DNA of 64,000 nucleotides from Pseudolysinimonas kribbensis (GTDB lineage: Bacteria; Actinomycetota; Actinomycetes; Actinomycetales; Microbacteriaceae). The DNA is taken from positions 620,001-684,000 of the forward strand of contig NZ_BSVB01000001.1 in assembly GCF_030161895.1 (NCBI RefSeq), read 5' to 3'. Below the pieces are notes generated by a model. It was not told where the DNA came from. It saw only the letters and a program-made list of their open reading frames with translations, and searched no databases. The position numbers were made by a program, and so were the translations under genes. Below are positions 27,532-37,277 of the stretch, piece after piece. Each line of letters begins with the position of its first letter. Within the stretch, counting starts at the first letter, position 1.

Positions 27532-27815
27532 GTGCGGATCCTCCAGCAGTGCGCGTGCCAATGCCGGCGGCCGGCCAGGTCGTCATCGGCGCCCATGATG
27601 CCGTCGGCGCGCCAGGTTACGACGTGCGCGGTCCCGACCTCGATGTCGCCCCCGCACCCGGGGCAGACGTACACCTTCACCGCGGACGATGCCGACTGCG
27701 GTTGCACGTTCCACGCACCGTCGCGGCGCGTCTCGACGCGCAGCCGGCCGGCCAGGGCACGCTCGAGATCGAGCGGCTCCGGCTCAGGCGCGTGGAAGCG
27801 GCGGCGGGGCACCAT
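27528..27815 (-). CDS. Small zinc-ribbon-like protein (CPGCG motif)
   Basis: A 95-residue protein conserved in this genome type. Its middle has YVCPGCGGDIEVGTAHVVTW with a CxxC pair, and a possible second metal site comes from H and C in HWHAHCWR near the end. The pattern suggests a structural zinc site or a nucleic-acid-binding knuckle. The N-terminal 30 residues are basic and proline-rich. It is the first gene of an operon with the hydrolase and rhodanese genes (four-base GTGA overlap). No function is assigned. Confidence 0.72.
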   Translation of the reverse strand: MVPRRRFHAPEPEPLDLERALAGRLRVETRRDGAWNVQPQSASSAVKVYVCPGCGGDIEVGTAHVVTWRADGIMGADDDLAGRRHWHAHCWRIRT

Positions 27816-27847
27816 CCCAGCCTACGTAAGCGTCAGCTCCGGCCGCG

Positions 27848-28477
27848 TCAATACCAGTTGGAGGACTGCCAGTGCGCGAGCGCGGCGCACGGGGTGCCGT
27901 ACCGGCCGGAGATGTAGCCGAGGCCCCAGGTGATCTGCGTCGCCGCCTCGCTCTGCCAGTTCGGGCCGGCGCTCGCCATCTTCGAGCCCGGCAGCGCCTG
28001 CGGAATGCCGTACGCCCCCGAGACGGGGTTGCCGGCGTAGACGTTCCAGTGCGACTCGTGGTTCCAGAGCGTGACGAGACACGAGTACTGGTCGTCGCCC
28101 ATGCCACGGGCCTTCAGCATCCCGTACGCGATCGCCTGCGCCGTGCCCGGATCGGGGGCGGCGGCGCGCGGGACGCCCAGCCGCGGCGCGGCGGCGACGC
28201 GGGGCGGCTCGGGCTTGGTCACCGAGAACCCGTCGCGGGTGACGGCCGCCACCGTGACGGCGGACAGCGCGAACGTCTGACCGTGGTGCGGCCGCGGCGG
28301 GTCGGCGGTCGCGGCGACCGCCGGCATCCGGGGCTGGGCGAGCGTGAGCGCGATCAGCCCGAACGAGACCGTCACGGCCAGCAGCGACAGCGCGTAGCGC
28401 GCACGGCCCTGCTTCTGCGCCCGCACCGCGTGGCGGCGCGGCGAATAGTGCACCGCTTCGCTCGATGAACCGCCCAC
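27848..28477 (-). CDS. Lytic-transglycosylase-like secreted protein
   Basis: A 209-residue exported protein. One membrane segment lies near residues 28-50 (YALSLLAVTVSFGLIALTLA), so it is secreted or anchored. The C-terminal 85 residues (from TAQAIAYGMLKARG) contain LVTLWNHESHWNVYAGNP with the catalytic glutamate, GAYGIPQALPGSKMA, and WGLGYISGRYGTPCAALAHW, the compact SLT-type domain found in many actinobacterial secreted proteins. It would cleave peptidoglycan glycan strands. A proline/arginine-rich linker joins the two parts. The start codon is GTG at 28477. It sits next to the DivIVA-repeat gene, in keeping with cell-wall growth. Confidence 0.82.
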   Translation of the reverse strand: MGGSSSEAVHYSPRRHAVRAQKQGRARYALSLLAVTVSFGLIALTLAQPRMPAVAATADPPRPHHGQTFALSAVTVAAVTRDGFSVTKPEPPRVAAAPRLGVPRAAAPDPGTAQAIAYGMLKARGMGDDQYSCLVTLWNHESHWNVYAGNPVSGAYGIPQALPGSKMASAGPNWQSEAATQITWGLGYISGRYGTPCAALAHWQSSNWY

Positions 28478-28515
28478 AGTCGTCCGATTGTAATCGACGA
28501 CCCTCCGCGGGCCGC

Positions 28516-29067
28516 TCAGGGTGTGCGCACCGCCAGGATCACGGCGATGGTGGCATCCAGCAGCGCGTCCACCTGGGCCTCGGCGTATCCCCCGCGCTGG
28601 GAGTGGAACGCGACCTGCCGCAGGTCGTCGACACCGAGGGTCGACCCCGTCTGGAAGAACCGCCGGATGCGGTCCATCGTGATGTCGACCTCCCGCACGG
28701 AGTAGCCGGCCGTGAGCCAGTTGAGCCGGCGGAACCGATGACCGCGCGGGCGCGAGATGCGGGACAGGATGACCTCGGCACTCCCGCGGGCCCGCAGATA
28801 CCAGGCCTGGTCGCCCGCGCTCTCGACGGCGGATTGCCGCTCGCGTGTCGCGAACGCGTCCTCCAGGCGCTCGAGGGCGGCATCCACGACGTCGGGCTGG
28901 TACCCGCGACGCCGCATCGAGAAGGCGGTCGTGCGGATCCGCTCGGAGTCGAGGCCGGCCTGGCCCGCCGGGGCGGAATACGCGCGCCGCGCCAGCTCCA
29001 GGAACTCCTCCACCTCGGCCGTGTCGTAGCCGCGGCCCTTGGACACACGGGGGAAGGTCGAGCTCAC
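28516..29067 (-). CDS. DivIVA-repeat protein
   Basis: A 183-residue soluble protein built from repeats of a DivIVA-type motif. The first is GRGYDTAEVEEFLELAR (residues 11-27). The second is RTTAFSMRRRGYQPDVVDAALERLE (45-70). The third, around residues 120-140, is YSVREVDITMDRI. The fourth is VDDLRQVAFHSQRGGYAEAQVDALLD (about 148-173). Each has the G-Y-x(3)-V-D core. Proteins of this type occur in Actinobacteria and are thought to bind membranes or the Z-ring region, but no role is established. Its gene lies just after cdsA and the lytic-transglycosylase-like gene, a wall/membrane neighbourhood. It is divergent from the FAD gene at 29101. Confidence 0.82.
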   Translation of the reverse strand: MSSTFPRVSKGRGYDTAEVEEFLELARRAYSAPAGQAGLDSERIRTTAFSMRRRGYQPDVVDAALERLEDAFATRERQSAVESAGDQAWYLRARGSAEVILSRISRPRGHRFRRLNWLTAGYSVREVDITMDRIRRFFQTGSTLGVDDLRQVAFHSQRGGYAEAQVDALLDATIAVILAVRTP

Positions 29068-29100
29068 CGGGCGATCCTACCGACAGGTAGTGTGCGAACC

Positions 29101-30365
29101 ATGGAGCAGCGCAGGCTTCGTGCGCGGTGCGTGATCGCGGGCGGCGGCCCCGGCGGCATGATGCTCGGGATCGGGCTGGCGCGCGCCGGCGTCGACGTGG
29201 TGGTGCTCGAGAAGCACGCCGACTTCCTGCGCGACTTCCGCGGCGACACCGTGCACCCCTCGACGCTCGACATCATCGACCAGCTCGGCATCCGCGACGG
29301 GTTCGAGGCGATCCGGCACCACAGCGTCTCGGGACTCGACATCGTGCTCGACGGCACCCGCCTGCACCCGATCGACTTCGCGAGTCTGCGGGGCCCGAAC
29401 CGCGAGATCGCGCTCATGCCGCAGTGGGATCTGCTCAACCTCCTCGCCGAGCACGGGCGCACGCTGCCGGGCTTCCGGCTGCTCATGTCGACGGAGGCGG
29501 TGGCGCTGCAGCGCGACGACACCGGCCGCACGACGGGGCTCGTCGCCCGCGACGACCGGGGCGAGCTGCGGATCGACGCCGATCTCACCGTGCTCGCCGA
29601 CGGGCGCGACGATCGGCTGCGGGCGGAGGCGGGCCTGACGCCGCGAGAGTTCGGCGTGCCGATCGACGTGCTCTGGTTCCGGCTCGATCTACCCGCGGGC
29701 GAGGTGCCGCCCGACACGCTCGCCTACGTGACGCCGCGCACGATGCTTGTGACCATCCCGCGCACCGGCTACTACCAGTGCGGCCTGCTGATCCCGAAGG
29801 GCGCCTTCGACGACGTGCGTGCGGCCGGCCTGGGCGCGTTGCGCGACCGGATCACCGGGGCGGCGCCCTTCCTGCGCGGCTCCGCCGAGGCGATCACCGA
29901 GTGGAGCCAGGTCAAGCTGCTCGCCGTGCAGATCGATCGGCTCGAGTGCTGGTGGACCCCGGCCTGCTCGCGATCGGCGACGCCGCGCACGCGATGTCGC
30001 CCGCGTTCGGGGTCGGGATCAACTACGCGATCCAGGATGCCGTGGCCGCGGCGAACGCGCTCGCCGCTCCCCTGCGCGACGGCTCCGACCTCGCCCCGCA
30101 CCTCGCCGCGCTGCAGCGGCGACGACTTCCCCGGTCACCCACATGCAGGCCCTGCAGCTGCGGGCGCACCGGCTCATCGCGGGACGCTCGGCCGCGATCC
30201 TGCACACCGCCGCGCTGGTACGAGCGCGCGATGCTCGCCCTGGCGCTCCCGATCGCCCGGCGCGCGGCCGCGAGGATCGTCGGGCGGGGGTTCCGGCCGG
30301 AGCGACTCGACGACGTGCCGCCGACCCGGTCGGATCAGCGCAGTCCGGCGACGCCCAGCACGTAG
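29101..30365 (+). CDS. FAD-dependent oxidoreductase (PHBH/monooxygenase type), with three frame breaks
   Basis: The N-terminus MEQRRLRARCVIAGGGPGGM then MLGIG is the FAD-binding Rossmann fold, and FRGDTVHPSTLDIIDQLG is a family block. The second FAD site GDAAHAMSPAFGVGINYAIQ is in another frame. One extra G at GG 29961-29962 joins it (TPGLLAIGDAAH), and one at GG 30133-30134 joins RRRLPRVTHMQALQ. A third shift near 30211-30217 leads into WYERAMLALALPIARR, and here one added base is not enough. The protein would have about 422 residues, the family norm. It is probably a flavin monooxygenase or dehydrogenase with an unknown aromatic or polyketide substrate. The end overlaps the cdsA end by about 30 bases, so the exact 3' limit is uncertain. 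Confidence 0.75.
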
Positions 30366-31391
30366 TAGATCGCGTACGCAACGGCCGCGCTCGGCAGGAT
30401 CGAGTCGAGCCGGTCGAGGAAGCCGCCGTGCCCCGGCAGCCAGCTGGAGATGTCCTTGACTCCCAGATCGCGCTTGATGAGCGACTCCGTGAGGTCGCCC
30501 GCGGTGCCGACGAGCGCGAGCAGCACGCCCATGACGACTCCGACCCAGATCGCCACGTGCAGCATGAGCGGCGCGAGGATCGCGCCGGCGATGATCGCCA
30601 CCACGATGGATCCCGCGAACCCCTCCCAGGTCTTGCCGGGACTGATGTTCGGGGCGAGCTTGTGCCTGCCGAGCCAGATCCCGGTTCCCCAGGCGCCCGT
30701 GTCGGTCGCGACCACGATGATCATGCACGCGAGCGTCCAGTACTGGCCGCCCACGGAGCTCGCGTGCGGCCCGGATGACGCGGTCAGCACGATGTAGAAG
30801 CCCGCCATGAAGGTCACGTACACCTGCACGAAGACGCCCGCGCCGATGTCGAGCAGCACGTTGCGCCCGCCCGTGCGGTGCGTCGGCAGGAGCAGTTCGA
30901 CCAGCCGCCACAGCGTCACGATGACGATCGCGGCGAGCACGCCCAGCCAGAGGCCCTGCACCGAGACGCCGAGTCCGTAGGGGTGCGTCACGTCGCGCCA
31001 GAAGGCGAAGCCGTCGGGGTCCGGCGGCGCCGCCGCGTAGAAGGCGACCGGCATGACGAGGATGCCGACCACGACCGACACGACGCGGGGCGTCATCCGG
31101 CCCCCACCCGGATCGCGGTCGACAGCTCCCACGCGGTGAAGCCGGCCAGCACGGCGCCGAAGATGACGAACAGCCAGTTGAGGATGATGAGCGAGACGAT
31201 CAGCGCCCCGCCGAGCAGGATGCCGATGCCGATCGCCGCCGGCAGGTTGCGTCCGCTGCGGCGGTTGATCGCCTCGTTGGCGGCATCCAGCTGGGCGCGG
31301 GCCTCCCGCAGCCCGGCCTCGATGTCGGCTCGGGGGCGTGACGCCGATCGGCTCGCGGCGCCGGGGTCGGCTCGTCGGGCGGGATCGCCAT
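30335..31391 (-). CDS. cdsA: Phosphatidate cytidylyltransferase CdsA, with two frame breaks
   Basis: CdsA makes CDP-diacylglycerol for phospholipid synthesis, as an integral membrane enzyme. The start [14 protein letters not shown] (31391) is followed by EARAQLDAANEAINRRSGRN, then the first membrane segments. One added C at GGGGG 31332-31336 and one at CCCCC 31101-31105 join all parts into about 352 residues. Without them the second half looks like a separate gene starting at ATG 31096. The family signature is complete: SPGKTWEGFAG, and SLIKRDLGVKDISSW then LPGHGGFLDRLDS near the C-terminus. The ATG overlaps the frr stop by one base, so it is coupled to frr. Confidence 0.93.
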
Positions 31392-31942
31392 CAGACCTCG
31401 AGCAGCTCGGCTTCCTTGTGCTTGAGCGCCTCGTCGATCGCGTCGACGTGCGTCTTCGTGATCGCGTCGAGCTCCTTCTCCGCGCGGGCGATCTCGTCCT
31501 CGCCGACCTCCTTCTGGCCGTCGAGGTCGTCCTTGGCCTTCCGGCGCAGGTTGCGCAGCACGACCTTCGCGTCCTCGCCCTTGGAGCGCACGAGCTTGAC
31601 GAACTCCCTGCGCCGGTCCTCGGTCAGCTCGGGCATCGTCACCCGGATGATCGTGCCGTCATTGGTCGGCGTGGCGCCGAGGTTCGGGAAGGCCACGATC
31701 GCCTTCTCGATCTCCTTGAGCGCGGTCTTGTCGTACGGCGTGATGATGAGGGTGCGCGCCTCGGGGTTCTGCAGGCCCGCCAGCTGGTTCAGCGGCGTGG
31801 GCGTGCCGTAGTAGTCGACGGGGATCTTCTGGAAGAGGGCGGGATTGGCGCGCCCCGTGCGCACGGTCGCGAAGTCGTCCTTGGCGACCTCCACGGCACG
31901 GTCCATCTTCTCGCGGGCCTCGGCGAGCACGTCACTGATCAC
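31391..31942 (-). CDS. frr: Ribosome recycling factor
   Basis: A 183-residue protein that splits post-termination ribosomes with EF-G. It has the family pattern throughout: [46 protein letters not shown], and [12 protein letters not shown]. The GTG at 31942 ([13 protein letters not shown]) has a GAGGAG site about seven bases upstream. It overlaps cdsA by one base. In most relatives frr directly follows pyrH; here three unrelated transcription units stand between them. Confidence 0.96.
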   Translation of the reverse strand: MISDVLAEAREKMDRAVEVAKDDFATVRTGRANPALFQKIPVDYYGTPTPLNQLAGLQNPEARTLIITPYDKTALKEIEKAIVAFPNLGATPTNDGTIIRVTMPELTEDRRREFVKLVRSKGEDAKVVLRNLRRKAKDDLDGQKEVGEDEIARAEKELDAITKTHVDAIDEALKHKEAELLEV

Positions 31943-32003
31943 GTCGATCTCCTCACGGGAACATACGTCGATCCAGCTTAGCCGGGTGGCCGAGCGGCGC
32001 GGG

Positions 32004-33502
32004 TCAGGCGGGATCGGCCGCGGCATCCGGCACCGGACCGGTCGCCGGCGCGGCATCCGGGGCGGCCACGGCCGCGTCGCCGGCTCGTGCGCGGAGGAAT
32101 CCGACGGTCACGAGCACCGCGGCGATCGCCGTGACCACGGCGCCGGCGATCAGGGCGCCCTCCTGGAACCCGGCGGACTGGGCGGCGGTCCACGACGACG
32201 TGATGTCGCCGCCGACCAGGGCCGCGAGCACGGTGCCCGCGACCGCGATGCCGACGCCGGTGGTGACCTCGGAGGCCGTGTCGACGAGCGCCGCCCCGAT
32301 CGTCGTGCGGTTCGCGGGCAGCCCGCGCAGCACGTTGGTGCCCGCGACCACGCCGACCACCCGGAGACCGGCCGCGACCAGGGCGAGCGCGAGGGCGACC
32401 CAGACGTAGCCGAGGGAGCCAAGCACCGTCCAGACGGCGAGTCCGACCACGACCGCGCCGGCGCTGATCCAGGCGGCGCGCCCGAGCCCCACCCGCCGCA
32501 CGAACGGGCTCACGATCGCGCCGCCCGCGATCAGCACGATCACCTGCGGCAGCATCCCGAGCGAGGCGGCGGCGGGCGACCACCCCCACGCGAGCTGCAG
32601 CTGCAGCGTGACGAGGAAGCCGAGCGCCGCGATCGCGAGACCGGCGGCCGCCTTGAAGGCGAGCCCGCTGGAGACCAGCGGACGGGCGATGAGGCGCAGG
32701 TCGAGCAGCGGGTGGCGCGCGGTCCGCTGGCGGACGGCGAACGATGCGCCGGCGACGACCGCGGCCGCGGCGACGGCCCACGGCATCCACGATCCGGCGC
32801 CCTCGTCGACGAACAGCGTCGGGGCGACCAGCGCGAGGACGACGGTGCCGGTGCCGAGCGCCGCGCCCGCGAGGTCAAGCGGCACGCGGTGCAGGTCCGT
32901 CGCGACGTCGGGCGCGATCCCGGTCAGGATGCCGGCGAACGCGAGCAACGCGATCGGCACGTTGACCAGCAGCAGCACCTGCCACGGCGCGACGGCGAGC
33001 AGGAGGCCGCCGGCGGTCGGCCCGACAGCGAGACCGATGAGACCGACGGTGGAGATGAGGTTGATGGCGCGCACCCGGGTGCCGTCGTCGCCGAACAGCC
33101 GGAAGGCCAGAGCCATCGATCCCGGGGTCGTCATCGCCGCCGCGACCCCCATGGCCACCCGGATGGCGATGAGCTCACCGATGGAGCTCACGAACAGCGT
33201 GCCGAGGCTCACGACCGCGAGCAGCAGGAGGCCGACGAGCATCACGCGCCGGCGGCCGAACCGGTCGGCGATGGCGCCGAACAGCAGCATGAGGCCGCCG
33301 AAGACGACGGCGTAGGAGCCCGTCACCCATTGCAGGGAGGTCGTGTTGGCGTGCAGGTCGCGCCCGATGGTCGGCAGCGCCACGTTGAGGATCGAGTTGT
33401 CGAGCATCTCGAAGAGGAAGACGGCGGAGAGCCCTGCCAGCGCGATCCACGCATCGCGCAAGGATCGGGGGAGCGCCGGGTGGCGGCGGTCGGTGTGGTC
33501 AT
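32004..33502 (-). CDS. MFS drug-resistance transporter (DHA2/EmrB type), with one frame break
   Basis: A membrane exporter with 14 predicted segments. The N-terminal [14 protein letters not shown] from ATG 33502 joins [20 protein letters not shown] by adding one base at GGGGG 33467-33471, giving about 499 residues. [20 protein letters not shown] and the loop [11 protein letters not shown] are typical of DHA2. The C-terminus is a flexible alanine-rich tail. It is divergent from a TetR-type gene, with a palindromic operator between them, so the exporter is probably repressed by that regulator and released by its substrate. Confidence 0.87.
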
Positions 33503-33508
33503 GCGATT

Positions 33509-33525
33509 ACTTTACACACTAAAGT
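33509..33525. promoter_or_regulatory. Putative TetR operator
   Basis: ACTTTA, five bases, TAAAGT: a perfect 6-base inverted repeat in the 50-base gap between the divergent MFS and TetR genes. It is AT-rich against a GC-rich background and overlaps the likely promoter (TTTACA, and a candidate -10 nearby). The pairing with the neighbouring regulator is inference. Confidence 0.6.
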
Positions 33526-33552
33526 TAGTCGCACAAGGAAATGAGGTCGGGA

Positions 33553-34167
33553 ATGCCCCGGACAGCAGAGCGCGGCGGCCCGCGCACGCGCGAGCGCATC
33601 GCCCGGATCGCGTCGCGGCTGTTCCTGGAACGCGGCTTCGACGCCGTCACCGTCGCCGAGGTCGCCCGCGAGGCCGGCGTCTCGAGCGTCACGGTGTTCA
33701 ATCACTTCCCGCGCAAGGAGGACCTCTTCCTCGACCGCGCCGTGGACGCCTCCGACGTGCTGCTCGGCGCCGTGCGCGACCGAGACCCGGGCACCGATGT
33801 CCTCGCCGCCCTCCACGCCGCAGCCGACGACCTCGTCGCGCGCCGGCATGCGCTCTCGGGCCTCGCGCCGCTCGCGGCGCCGTTCTTCCGGACCGTCGCG
33901 GCATCCCCCGCCCTCATCTCGCGGGCGCGTGAGCTGGGCTTCGACCTCGAGCGCACCCTCGCCAAGGAGCTGGAGCGCGATCCGGGCTTCGACGGCGACG
34001 CGACCCTGCTCGCCGCGCTATTCATCGCCGGCTACCGCACCGTGCTCGTCGAGACCGCGCGACGCGTGCTCGCGGGCGACCCGGAGGAGGAGCTCGCGAC
34101 CGACCACGGCCGGCGCCTCGCCCGCCTCTTCGCCGCGCTGACCGCCGGCGTCACCACCCGCGAATGA
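33553..34167 (+). CDS. TetR-family transcriptional regulator
   Basis: A 204-residue repressor. Residues 10-60 form the TetR helix-turn-helix (TRERIARIASRLFLERGFDA, VAEVAREAGVSSVTVFNHF). The remaining helices form the ligand domain. ATG 33553 is preferred to ATG 33541, because a GAGG site lies seven bases before it whereas the upstream ATG has its A/G-rich run too close. It is divergent from the DHA2-type exporter, which it probably represses. Its last codons (CGC GAA TGA) are the first part of a palindromic repeat, so the stop codon comes from that repeat. Confidence 0.88.
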   Translation: MPRTAERGGPRTRERIARIASRLFLERGFDAVTVAEVAREAGVSSVTVFNHFPRKEDLFLDRAVDASDVLLGAVRDRDPGTDVLAALHAAADDLVARRHALSGLAPLAAPFFRTVAASPALISRARELGFDLERTLAKELERDPGFDGDATLLAALFIAGYRTVLVETARRVLAGDPEEELATDHGRRLARLFAALTAGVTTRE

Positions 34168-34221
34168 CCACTTTGTGCGGGGCGCTGCACGAGCAACCTG
34201 CACAAAATGGTCATTCGGGAG
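34157..34221. repeat. Interspersed palindromic element, copy 3
   Basis: Left arm CCGCGAATGACCACTTTGTG from about 34157, right arm CACAAAATGGTCATTCGGGA ending near 34221. The two differ at only a few positions and have a 21-base centre. The GAATGA core of each arm supplies the TGA stop codon of the two convergent genes here (TetR at 34165-34167, DUF3097 at 34211-34213). Confidence 0.75.
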
Positions 34222-35053
34222 CCGTCGTGAAGTCGATGAGCTGCTCCACCCGCCCGAGCAGCGCGGGCTCCAGGTCGGTGTAGCTGCGCACCCGGCCGAG
34301 GATCCGCTGCCAGGCACGGGCGATGTCGGCCTGGTCGGCGTGCGGCCAGCCGAGCGCCTCGCAGATGCCGTGCTTCCATTCCGTGCTCCGTGGGATCTCC
34401 GGCCAGCGCTGCAGGCCGAGGCGCTCGGGCCGCACCGACTGCCAGACGTCGACGTAGGGATGTCCGACGACGAGCACGTGCGCGCCGCTCGCGGCCTCGG
34501 CGATCCGGCTCTCCTTCGACCCCGGCACGAGATGGTCGACGAGAACGCCGATGCGGCGCTCGGGCCCGGGGCGCACCTCGGCGAGCCGGTCGGCGAGATG
34601 GTCGACGCCCTCGAGGTACTCGACCACGACGCCCTCGGCGCGCAGATCGTCGCCCCACACCTTCTCGACGAGCTCGGCATCATGCCGGCCCTCGACCCAG
34701 ATGCGATGGGCGCGTGCCACCCGGGCGCGCTGCTCCGGCGCGGCCCGCGAACCGGATGCCGTGCGGGCCCCGGCGGTCGGCGTCGCGATGCGGGGAGCCC
34801 GCAGCCGCACCGGGCGCCCCTCGACGAGGAACCCGGCGCCGAGCGGGAAGGAGCGCCGTGCCCCGCGCCGGTCCTCGAGCTCCACGACGCCCTTCACGAC
34901 CCCGAGGACGGCGCCGACGAACCCCTCCCGGCCGCCGGGCTCGGGCAGCTCCACGACCAGGCCCGGATCGGCATCCACCTCGGGGACGACCGGGCGGCCG
35001 GCGCGGCGCCAGTCGCCCGCGAGCACGTCGCCGCCGTAGCGGTCGTCGCTCAC
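34211..35053 (-). CDS. DUF3097 family protein
   Basis: A 280-residue protein starting [19 protein letters not shown]. The actinobacterial DUF3097 pattern is clear: LEDRRGARRSFPLGAGFLVE, then a TOPRIM-like stretch HRIWVEGRHDAELVEKVWGD, VEYLEGVDHLADRL, GVLVDHLVPGSKESRIA, VVGHPYVDVWQSVRP, and SYTDLEPALLGRVEQLIDF. The E-x-x-H-D and V-D-H segments suggest a metal-dependent fold, but the function is unknown. GTG 35053 overlaps the stop of the upstream membrane protein (GTGA). Its stop codon lies in the palindromic repeat. Confidence 0.88.
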   Translation of the reverse strand: MSDDRYGGDVLAGDWRRAGRPVVPEVDADPGLVVELPEPGGREGFVGAVLGVVKGVVELEDRRGARRSFPLGAGFLVEGRPVRLRAPRIATPTAGARTASGSRAAPEQRARVARAHRIWVEGRHDAELVEKVWGDDLRAEGVVVEYLEGVDHLADRLAEVRPGPERRIGVLVDHLVPGSKESRIAEAASGAHVLVVGHPYVDVWQSVRPERLGLQRWPEIPRSTEWKHGICEALGWPHADQADIARAWQRILGRVRSYTDLEPALLGRVEQLIDFTTAPE

Positions 35054-35417
35054 GATGTGAGCGCTGCGGAGTACAGGCCGAACGCCGTGAACCAGCCGGC
35101 GACCGTGAGCACGAGCGTCGTCGCGGCGGCCCACCACGAGCGCCGGCGGAACAGGAACAGCACGATCGTCGCCGCCGTGCCGGCCACGCCGAGGAGGAAG
35201 ATCACGAGGGCCGCGACGAACTGCACGCCCCCGCCTGCGCGGTACCGCAGACCCCGTCCGGGCAGGGCGCCAGGATCGACAGGCTCACGAACGCGAAGAC
35301 GGTGCCGATCCAGTACGCGAGGTAGGCGACGACGAGCAGGACGACCGACAGCGCGACGTCCCACGGCGCCCGGCGCCGCACGGCTCCGGCACTCAGAATG
35401 TGCGCGGTCGAGCTCAC
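35050..35417 (-). CDS. Small three-segment membrane protein, with one frame break
   Basis: About 122 residues after adding one base at CCCCC 35228-35232. The start [19 protein letters not shown] (GTG 35417) is followed by membrane segments at about 21-45 ([19 protein letters not shown]), 65-88 ([20 protein letters not shown]) and 96-115 ([19 protein letters not shown]). The loop [12 protein letters not shown] has a pair of cysteines. No family is recognised. It overlaps pyrH at its start and DUF3097 at its end by four bases each, so all three are translationally coupled. Confidence 0.7.
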
Positions 35418-36148
35418 GCCGTCACCAGCGTGCCGCCGGCGTCGCCGCCGCGGAGCGCCGTGGTGACGTTGCCGGCCGGCTCCATGCCGAAGACGTACAT
35501 CGGCATCCGGTTGTCCATGCACAGGCTGAACGCGGTCGAGTCCACGACCTTGAGACCCTGGATGAGCGCGTCCTGGTAGGTGACGCGATCGAGCTTCCGC
35601 GCGTTCGGGTCGGTGCGCGGGTCGGCGGAGTAGACGCCGTCGACACCGTTCTTCGCGACGAGCACGGCGTCCGCCTCGATCTCGAGCGCGCGCTGGGCGC
35701 TCACGGTGTCGGTGGAGAAGTACGGGAGGCCGGCACCGGCGCCGAAGATGACGACGCGGCCCTTCTCGAGGTGGCGCTCGGCACGCAGCGGGATGTAGGG
35801 CTCGGCCACCTGCGACATCGTGATCGCGGACTGGACGCGCACCGGGGCGCCGGCCTTCTCGAGGAAGTCCTGCAGGGCGAGGGCGTTCATGACCGTGCCG
35901 AGCATGCCCATGTAGTCGGCGCGCCCGCGGTCCATGCCGCGCTGGCTGAGCTCCGCGCCGCGGAAGAAGTTGCCGCCGCCCACGACGACCGCGACCTCGA
36001 CGCCCTCCGGGTCGTGCTCGTCCTTCGGAACGACGGCGGCGATCTCCTGCGCGATGCCGGAGACGACATCGGGATTGACGCCGAGCGATCCCCCGCCGAA
36101 CGCCTCTCCGGAGAGCTTGAGAAGGACGCGGCGGCGGCGGTCGGTCAT
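35414..36148 (-). CDS. pyrH: UMP kinase
   Basis: A 244-residue cytoplasmic kinase of the amino-acid-kinase fold, making UDP from UMP. The start [20 protein letters not shown] (ATG 36148, GAGGAGC site upstream) is typical. [41 protein letters not shown] and [12 protein letters not shown] are family blocks. In Actinobacteria pyrH normally leads directly to frr; here a small membrane protein and DUF3097 follow, overlapping by four bases. A terminator-like hairpin at 36322-36353 stands between tsf and pyrH, so pyrH probably has its own promoter in the 226-base gap. Confidence 0.96.
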   Translation of the reverse strand: MTDRRRRVLLKLSGEAFGGGSLGVNPDVVSGIAQEIAAVVPKDEHDPEGVEVAVVVGGGNFFRGAELSQRGMDRGRADYMGMLGTVMNALALQDFLEKAGAPVRVQSAITMSQVAEPYIPLRAERHLEKGRVVIFGAGAGLPYFSTDTVSAQRALEIEADAVLVAKNGVDGVYSADPRTDPNARKLDRVTYQDALIQGLKVVDSTAFSLCMDNRMPMYVFGMEPAGNVTTALRGGDAGGTLVTA

Positions 36149-36321
36149 GGGGGCTCCTCGCGGGGTCGGCTCGGTCCAGGGTAACCGGTGGGGCGGGGTA
36201 CGTAGATGCCGGCGGAGCTCGCTTCGCCGCCACCTCCGCCGAACTCGGGCCGCGGAAGCCGTTCGCGCAGCACCGGTGGACGACGGGCCGCCGCTACCCG
36301 AGTTGCGCGACCGTCGGACGA

Positions 36322-36353
36322 CGAAAGGCCCGGGATCGCTCCCGGGCCTTTCG
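36322..36353 (-). terminator. Rho-independent terminator after tsf
   Basis: A perfect 14-base stem, CGAAAGGCCCGGGA pairing with TCCCGGGCCTTTCG, with a four-base loop, 22 bases past the tsf stop on the minus strand. The stem ends in CCTTTCG, giving a short U-containing tail. Confidence 0.8.
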
Positions 36354-36374
36354 TGCAATGCGCTGTGCGATGCG

Positions 36375-37202
36375 TTAGGCGCCGACCTTGAACCGGGCGA
36401 AGCCCTGGATCGTCAGTCCGGCATCCGCGACGACCTTGCCGACGCTCTGCTTGTTGTCGCGGGCGTACTCCTGCTCGAGCAGGGCGACCTGCTTGTAGAA
36501 GGCGCCGAGGCGACCCTCGACGATCTTCGGCAGGGCCGCGTCGGGCTTGCCCTCGTTGCGGCTGATCTCCTCGACGATGCGGCGCTCGTTCTCGACTTCG
36601 GCCGGCGGCACGTCGGCCTTGGCGAGGTACTGCGGGTCGGCGAACGAGATGTGCTGGGCGATGCTGCGCGCGGTCGCCGCGTCGTCGCCCTGGTAGGCGA
36701 CGACGACGCCGACCTGCGGCGGCAGGTCCTGGCTCGTCTTGTGCAGGTAGATCGCGTAGTGGTCACCCGTGAGGCGGGCGACCCGACGCAGCTCGATCTT
36801 CTCGCCGATGATCGCGGCCTCGTCGTCGATCAGGGTCGCGACGGTGCCGGTGCCGGCCGGGGCGGCGAGCGCCCCGTCGACGGTCTCGGCGCCGGAGTCC
36901 GCGAGCGCCTGCCCGACCTGCTCGGCGAGCGCGATGAACTTCTCGTTCTTCGCGACGAAGTCGGTCTCGCAGGCGAGCTCGAACAGGGTCGCGGCGGTCG
37001 CCGACTCGACGACCGACACGAGACCCTCGCTCGTCGAGCGGTCGGCGCGCTTCGCGTTGCCCTTCGCGCCCTTGAGCCGCAGGATCTCGACGGCCTTCTC
37101 GACGTCGCCTTCCGCCTCGACGAGGGCGTTCTTCGTGTCGACCATGCCCGTGCCGAGTCGCTCGCGCAGGGCCTTGACGTCTTCCAGACTGAAGTTGGCC
37201 AT
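36375..37202 (-). CDS. tsf: Translation elongation factor Ts
   Basis: A 275-residue nucleotide-exchange factor for EF-Tu. The N-terminal UBA-like domain starts [20 protein letters not shown], followed by the core with [20 protein letters not shown], the EF-Tu contact segment. The two core subdomains follow, ending near [20 protein letters not shown]. Length is normal for Actinobacteria. It lies 75 bases after rpsB, the universal rpsB-tsf pair, and a strong hairpin ends the transcript. Confidence 0.96.
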   Translation of the reverse strand: MANFSLEDVKALRERLGTGMVDTKNALVEAEGDVEKAVEILRLKGAKGNAKRADRSTSEGLVSVVESATAATLFELACETDFVAKNEKFIALAEQVGQALADSGAETVDGALAAPAGTGTVATLIDDEAAIIGEKIELRRVARLTGDHYAIYLHKTSQDLPPQVGVVVAYQGDDAATARSIAQHISFADPQYLAKADVPPAEVENERRIVEEISRNEGKPDAALPKIVEGRLGAFYKQVALLEQEYARDNKQSVGKVVADAGLTIQGFARFKVGA

Positions 37203-37277
37203 GGATGCTTCCTTACTGATGTCAGATGAACTCAGGATGCCGGGCGCTCGGCCCGCATCTCCGTTCGCGCGGGCGGG

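Noticed and set aside
30335-31096. A stand-alone short cdsA from ATG 31096 plus a separate small membrane gene 31093-31391.
   Set aside because: The two pieces are the normal first and second parts of one CdsA protein; two missing bases explain the split.
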